Source: Chitinilyticum aquatile DSM 21506
GTDB lineage: Bacteria > Pseudomonadota > Gammaproteobacteria > Burkholderiales > Chitinibacteraceae
Length of the DNA: 64,000 bases
Direction of reading: 5' to 3'
Assembly (NCBI RefSeq): GCF_000430805.1
Contig: NZ_KE387260.1
Span: forward strand, 269,860-333,859
Shown: positions 60,265 through 64,000 of the stretch, piece after piece
How positions within the stretch are numbered: the first letter of the stretch is position 1
Layout of the letters: every line of letters starts with the position of its first letter
The notes under the pieces: model-generated
The model's input: the letters and a program-made list of their open reading frames with translations, nothing else
Databases searched by the model: none
What the model was told of the DNA's origin: nothing
Position numbers and translations under genes: made by a program

Positions 60265-61632
60265 TCAGGCCGGCAAGACCTCGGCAAGCTGCACCTGTTC
60301 GCGCGCGATGATGCCCTGCAGCGCGGCAAAACAGTCGCCATCAATGGCATTGCCGACCATGCCGCTCATGATCTGCAGCGTTTTATCCGGCGGTGTGGCG
60401 GCGTGGTAGGGGCGCTCGGCGCTGATGGCGTCGAAAATGTCGGCCACCGTGATGATGCGTGTTTCCAGCCGGATGGCCCCGGCAGTGAGCCGGCGCGGGT
60501 AACCGCGCCCATCCAGCCGTTCGTGGTGCGCGCCGGCGACAAAGGCCAGCTCGGCAAAGGCCGGCACCTTGGCGAGAATCTCCTCGGTGTACTGCGCGTG
60601 CAACTGCACGGCGCGGAATTCCTCGTCGGTGAGCTTGCCCGGTTTTTCGAGAATCGCACTGCTCACGCCCAGCTTGCCGACATCGTGCAGCAGGGCCGCC
60701 CGCCGCAACCAGCGCCGCTCGGGAGCGGGAATGCCCATCTCGCTGGCGATCAGCTCGGTGTAGAAACCCACCCGTTCGCTGTGCCCGGCGGTAAACGGGC
60801 TTTTCGAGTCGACCACCTGGCCGAAGGCCGAGGCAATGTCGTCCATGTAGTCATCGTCGAGCGGCAGCGCATACTGCGGTGGCTCCAGCTGCAGCACCGC
60901 CTGCGGCAGATCGTTGCTGGCCAGCGTCTGCCAGAAGCCCTCGTCGCGCGCCACCGCCTCGAACGCGGCAACCAGCTCCGGGTCGAACCAGCTACCGCTG
61001 CGCGTGCGGGCCTCCGCCAGCGCCGCCTCGCGACCGCTGGCGAAATGAAACACATCGATCACCTGGCTGAGCAGCGCGATGCGCGCCAGCAGCGGAATCG
61101 CGGCTCCGGCCTTGCCGTCGGGCCGGCCACTGCCATCCCAGTGCTCATCCAGCGCATGCACGCCCTGCGCCACCGGCTCGGGGAAGCGCAGCTGCCGCGC
61201 AATCTGCGCACCGCGCTCGCAGCGCGTCTGGATCAGCTCGTCGGCAATGCGCTCGCCATTGCGCATGATGTTGAGGATGGCCGTCAGGCGGCGGCTCCAG
61301 CTTTCATGCCGTCCGGTGTGCGTGAACACGAAGCCCAGCACCTGTGACAGGTTGGAGCCGACCAGCTTGAAATCATGCTTGAAGCTCTGGTCATCGGTGA
61401 GATACAGCTCGCAGATGCGTGCGGCATTGCTGCTGCAGCCGAGGTCTTTCAGGAGCAGCGTGTAATACAGCTGCCAGATCTCCTGCTCGGGCAGGCCGAT
61501 CTGCCGGCCGATGTGCACACCGATCCAGCAGCAGCGCACGCAGTGCCCTTCCGGCTGACCCTCGGTGAGATCAAGCGCATGGCTGAGCGAGCTGATGAGT
61601 TCGGCCAGTTTCAGTGATGCGGGCATGGGCAT
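60265..61632 (-). CDS. Tandem HD-GYP c-di-GMP phosphodiesterase, first domain degenerate
   Basis: A 455-residue soluble protein with two HD-type halves. The C-terminal half is a full HD-GYP domain: HSERVGFYTELIA, LLHDVGKLGVSSAIL and AHHERLDGRGYPRRL, with ADIFDAISAERPY, so it can hydrolyse c-di-GMP. The N-terminal half has related segments but degenerate motifs (HD replaced by KD in LLLKDLG; EHWDGSGRPDG in place of HxxxDGxGYP), suggesting a regulatory or structural role. It sits divergent from the chbG gene and close to the GGDEF and EAL genes. Confidence 0.88.
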   Translation of the reverse strand: MPMPASLKLAELISSLSHALDLTEGQPEGHCVRCCWIGVHIGRQIGLPEQEIWQLYYTLLLKDLGCSSNAARICELYLTDDQSFKHDFKLVGSNLSQVLGFVFTHTGRHESWSRRLTAILNIMRNGERIADELIQTRCERGAQIARQLRFPEPVAQGVHALDEHWDGSGRPDGKAGAAIPLLARIALLSQVIDVFHFASGREAALAEARTRSGSWFDPELVAAFEAVARDEGFWQTLASNDLPQAVLQLEPPQYALPLDDDYMDDIASAFGQVVDSKSPFTAGHSERVGFYTELIASEMGIPAPERRWLRRAALLHDVGKLGVSSAILEKPGKLTDEEFRAVQLHAQYTEEILAKVPAFAELAFVAGAHHERLDGRGYPRRLTAGAIRLETRIITVADIFDAISAERPYHAATPPDKTLQIMSGMVGNAIDGDCFAALQGIIAREQVQLAEVLPA

Positions 61633-61768
61633 TCCGGTGTGGATGACATGGCTGGAGTGTAGTTCACGCGCGCAACGCCAGCCGGCGATTGCGCAAAGCG
61701 GGGAAAGTCATGGCATGCTGGCAGGCAGATAATCAGCGTCATCACCCGAACCCGGACCGGAGCGCACC

Positions 61769-62692
61769 ATGAGCACCCTGCAGGAATACCTCGGCTTTTC
61801 GCCGGATGATCGTGTCCTGATTACCCATGCCGATGATGTCGGCATGTGCGAAGCGACGGTGAGCGCCTGGCGCGCGCTGCAGGGCAGCAACCTGACCTCG
61901 GCGTCGGCCATGCCGCCCTGCCCCTGGTTTCATGGCGCAGTCGATGCCGTGCGCGAAGCCGGGCCGGCGGCCGACATGGGTCTGCACCTGACGCTGAACT
62001 GCGAATGGCCGAACTACCGCTGGCGCCCGCTCACCGGCTCCGCTCACCCCGCCCGCCTTTGCGGCGAGGACGGCACGCTGCGCCGGCTGGCCGCCGACAC
62101 CTACCGCGAATCCGACCTGGCCGCCGCCCGCGACGAGCTGGAAGCGCAGATTGCACTGGCGCAGCAGCTTGGTCTGCCGCTCACCCACCTCGACAGCCAC
62201 ATGCTCACGCTCTGGCATCCGGCGCTGCTGACCCACATGCTGGCACTTGGCAAGGAACATGCCCTGCCCCTGCTGCTGCCGAACATCAATACGCCTGGCA
62301 TGATGCAGGCCGCCTGCCTGCCGGAACCCGAAGCCGCCGCCGCCTGTGCGCTGCTGGATGCCGCCATCGCGCGTGGCGAGCTGCTGCCGGTAACCGGCAT
62401 GACCGTACTGCCGCTGCATTCGCACACCACGCAGGCCGAGCGGCTTGCATGGGTAGCGACGGAACTCGCCCGCTTCGACGGTCCCGGCGTGTACTGCCTG
62501 GTCGGCCATCCGGCCAGCAACACGCCCGAGCTGCAGGCCATCGCCCGTGACTGGCGCGGCCGGGTTGCCGATTTCGAGCTGATGGCCAGCGACGCCCTGC
62601 GCGAGCTGATCGCCGGCATGGGCTTCAAGACCAGCGGCTTCCGCCCGCAAGCCGCTGCAACAACACAGGGAGTCCAGCATGCCGCACAGTGA
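61769..62692 (+). CDS. chbG: ChbG/HpnK-family deacetylase (YdjC type)
   Basis: A 307-residue carbohydrate deacetylase. The N-terminal ITHADDVGMCEATVSAW, MGLHLTLNCEW and HLDSHMLTLWHP hold the metal- and substrate-binding Asp/His residues of the YdjC family; ChbG removes an acetyl group from chitobiose and its 6-phosphate. GGAG precedes the ATG by 6 bases. It overlaps the following SIS gene by 14 bases, so the two are coupled. With the secreted chitinase this fits use of chitin oligosaccharides. Substrate is inferred from family only. Confidence 0.88.
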   Translation: MSTLQEYLGFSPDDRVLITHADDVGMCEATVSAWRALQGSNLTSASAMPPCPWFHGAVDAVREAGPAADMGLHLTLNCEWPNYRWRPLTGSAHPARLCGEDGTLRRLAADTYRESDLAAARDELEAQIALAQQLGLPLTHLDSHMLTLWHPALLTHMLALGKEHALPLLLPNINTPGMMQAACLPEPEAAAACALLDAAIARGELLPVTGMTVLPLHSHTTQAERLAWVATELARFDGPGVYCLVGHPASNTPELQAIARDWRGRVADFELMASDALRELIAGMGFKTSGFRPQAAATTQGVQHAAQ

Positions 62693-63446
62693 ACGCAGCC
62701 CGGCAGTCAGCCCCTATGCCGCCGATTACCTGCAGGCCGTCATCACGCTGATCCAGCGCGTGCACGACGAGCAGCTGCCGCAATTGCAGGATGCCGCCAC
62801 CCGCATTGCCGACAGCCTCGCCGCAGGCGGCCTGCTGCATGTATTCGGCAGCGGGCATTCGCAGCTGCTGGCCGCCGAACTGTTTTACCGCGCCGGCGGC
62901 CTCGTTCCGGTGAACGCGATTCTCGACCTGCCGTTGTCAGTCATGGTCGCTGCGCGCCGCTCGACCTGGCTGGAACGCGTGCCCGGCTATGCCGGCCAAT
63001 TGCTGCAGGACGAGCCGGTGAGTGCGGGCGATGTGGTCATCGTGATTTCCAACTCCGGGCGCAATGCCGTGCCGATCGAAATGGCGCTGGGCGCGCGCGA
63101 GCGCGGCGCGACGGTGCTGGCGCTGACCTCGGTGCGCTTCTCGCAGACGGTGGCCTCGCGGCACGCCAGCGGCCAGCGCCTGCTCGACGTGGCCGACGTA
63201 GTGTTCGACAACTACGGGGCCGATGGCGATGCACTGATCAGCATCCCCGGCTGCCCGGTGCCCGTTTCCGCCTCATCCACCGCGGTGGGCAGCGCGCTGC
63301 TGCAGGCGCTCGCTACCGCCACCGTGGCCGAGCTGGCTGCGCGCGGCATCACGCCACCGGTCTGGCAAAGTGCCAACGGTGATGCGGGTGACGCCAGTAA
63401 CGCCGCCCACATCGACGCGCTGCGCGGGCGGATCAAGCGGCTCTGA
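62679..63446 (+). CDS. SIS-domain sugar-phosphate protein
   Basis: A 255-residue protein of the UPF0309-like SIS class: LLHVFGSGHSQLLAAELFYRAGG, VVIVISNSGRNAVPIEMALGAR and VLALTSVRFS are the phosphosugar-binding motifs. Members are predicted isomerases, mutarotases or regulators for amino-sugar phosphates. A GGGAG site lies 7 bases before the ATG, within the end of chbG. Its coupling to chbG suggests amino-sugar metabolism. Enzymatic activity cannot be stated. Confidence 0.85.
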   Translation: MPHSERSPAVSPYAADYLQAVITLIQRVHDEQLPQLQDAATRIADSLAAGGLLHVFGSGHSQLLAAELFYRAGGLVPVNAILDLPLSVMVAARRSTWLERVPGYAGQLLQDEPVSAGDVVIVISNSGRNAVPIEMALGARERGATVLALTSVRFSQTVASRHASGQRLLDVADVVFDNYGADGDALISIPGCPVPVSASSTAVGSALLQALATATVAELAARGITPPVWQSANGDAGDASNAAHIDALRGRIKRL

Positions 63447-63449
63447 CAC

Positions 63450-63508
63450 ATACCCACAAACCCATAAGGCCAAGACCAAATTAAATACAAGGCTGTGGCC
63501 TTATACCC
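63450..63508. repeat. Palindromic intergenic repeat, copy 15
   Basis: ATACCC at both ends; ATAAGGCC pairs with GGCCTTAT as in copy 2, while the inner core has decayed. It is 3 bases after the SIS stop. The stretch 63509-63762 holds a small TTGGG/CCCAA inverted repeat and probably the IS end, but no other gene. Confidence 0.7.
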
Positions 63509-63762
63509 AAAAAATCACCATGAAGCACTGTTGGGTTGAATGCGCTAAAGCCCAACCAGGAGCGCCGATGACAATGCTGTCACATAGACTGCGCCAGCCG
63601 GGTACCGGCATGGACGCTGATCCGCCATTTGGTTACAGTAAACTTTTCTTCGCTTACAGCCACTCATGTCCACCTCCCAGCTCAAGCAACACAGTCGTTC
63701 ACTTGCTGATTTTTTGCCGTTGCTTTGAGGTTACCCGCACTTTCCGGCTACCAAGGTAGCGG

Positions 63763-64000
<238 letters not shown>

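Overview
The window is GC-rich (about 60% or a little more by eye), tightly packed with genes on both strands, and reads as a betaproteobacterial chromosome, probably a chitin-using member of the Neisseriales (Chitinibacteraceae or Chromobacteriaceae type). The evidence is the order TPR protein - lolB - ispE - tRNA-Gln - prs - rplY, a secreted GH18 chitinase with two CBM5/12-like modules, a ChbG-type deacetylase, and repeats resembling neisserial dRS3. The lineage is an inference from gene order and recalled protein similarity; no search was run.

Layout. 0-8.5 kb: partial cutC, a dynamin-like GTPase, mutM, then the envelope/isoprenoid/PRPP block TPR-lolB-ispE-tRNA-Gln-prs-rplY. 8.5-12.8 kb: a Tat-exported PhoX phosphatase behind a candidate PHO box, and the potassium transporter Kup. 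12.9-21.2 kb: a nine-gene polyamine/membrane cluster (Tat lipoprotein FAD oxidoreductase and membrane-fused aminopropyltransferase on the minus strand; DUF350, DUF4124, SPFH-SHOCT, DUF4178, a 51-aa Ser/Gly protein, SpeD and a TPR-like protein on the plus strand). 21.3-32.5 kb: S4 protein, chitinase, methyltransferase, DUF1289-CWC protein, a periplasmic binding protein, trpS, a diguanylate cyclase, a nucleosidase, a tandem receiver protein and a LivK-like binding protein. 32.6-43.5 kb: a phytase-like secreted esterase behind a second PHO box, a small secreted protein, DedA, Usp, an AraC regulator divergent from a sugar-binding protein, a glycosyltransferase, two lipoproteins, an HDOD protein and FdhD. 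43.6-52.9 kb: YdeP-type molybdenum oxidoreductase, an AT-rich Sel1 gene that looks acquired, unknown genes, a CadR-regulated cation exporter, the SbtA/SbtB bicarbonate pair and a Spo0M protein. 53-64 kb: a chemoreceptor, a c-di-GMP cluster (GGDEF, CSS-EAL, tandem HD-GYP), ChbG plus a SIS protein, and an IS3-family transposase cut by the window end.

The most notable non-gene feature is a family of 15 imperfect palindromes of about 48-70 bp (core AGCCATTT/AAATGGCT, outer ends GGTAT and ATACCC) between genes. They occupy 7 of the 13 convergent gene junctions and none of the 13 divergent ones, and some stems change on both sides together, which suggests a role at transcript 3' ends. Two copies are followed 10-11 bp later by a 139-141 bp MITE-like element with terminal inverted repeats, one flanked by an exact 9-bp direct repeat; a third lies next to a dRS3-like inverted repeat.

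Functionally the window joins phosphate scavenging (two PHO-box-preceded secreted hydrolases), chitin and amino-sugar use, a polyamine-linked envelope system and several c-di-GMP signalling proteins.
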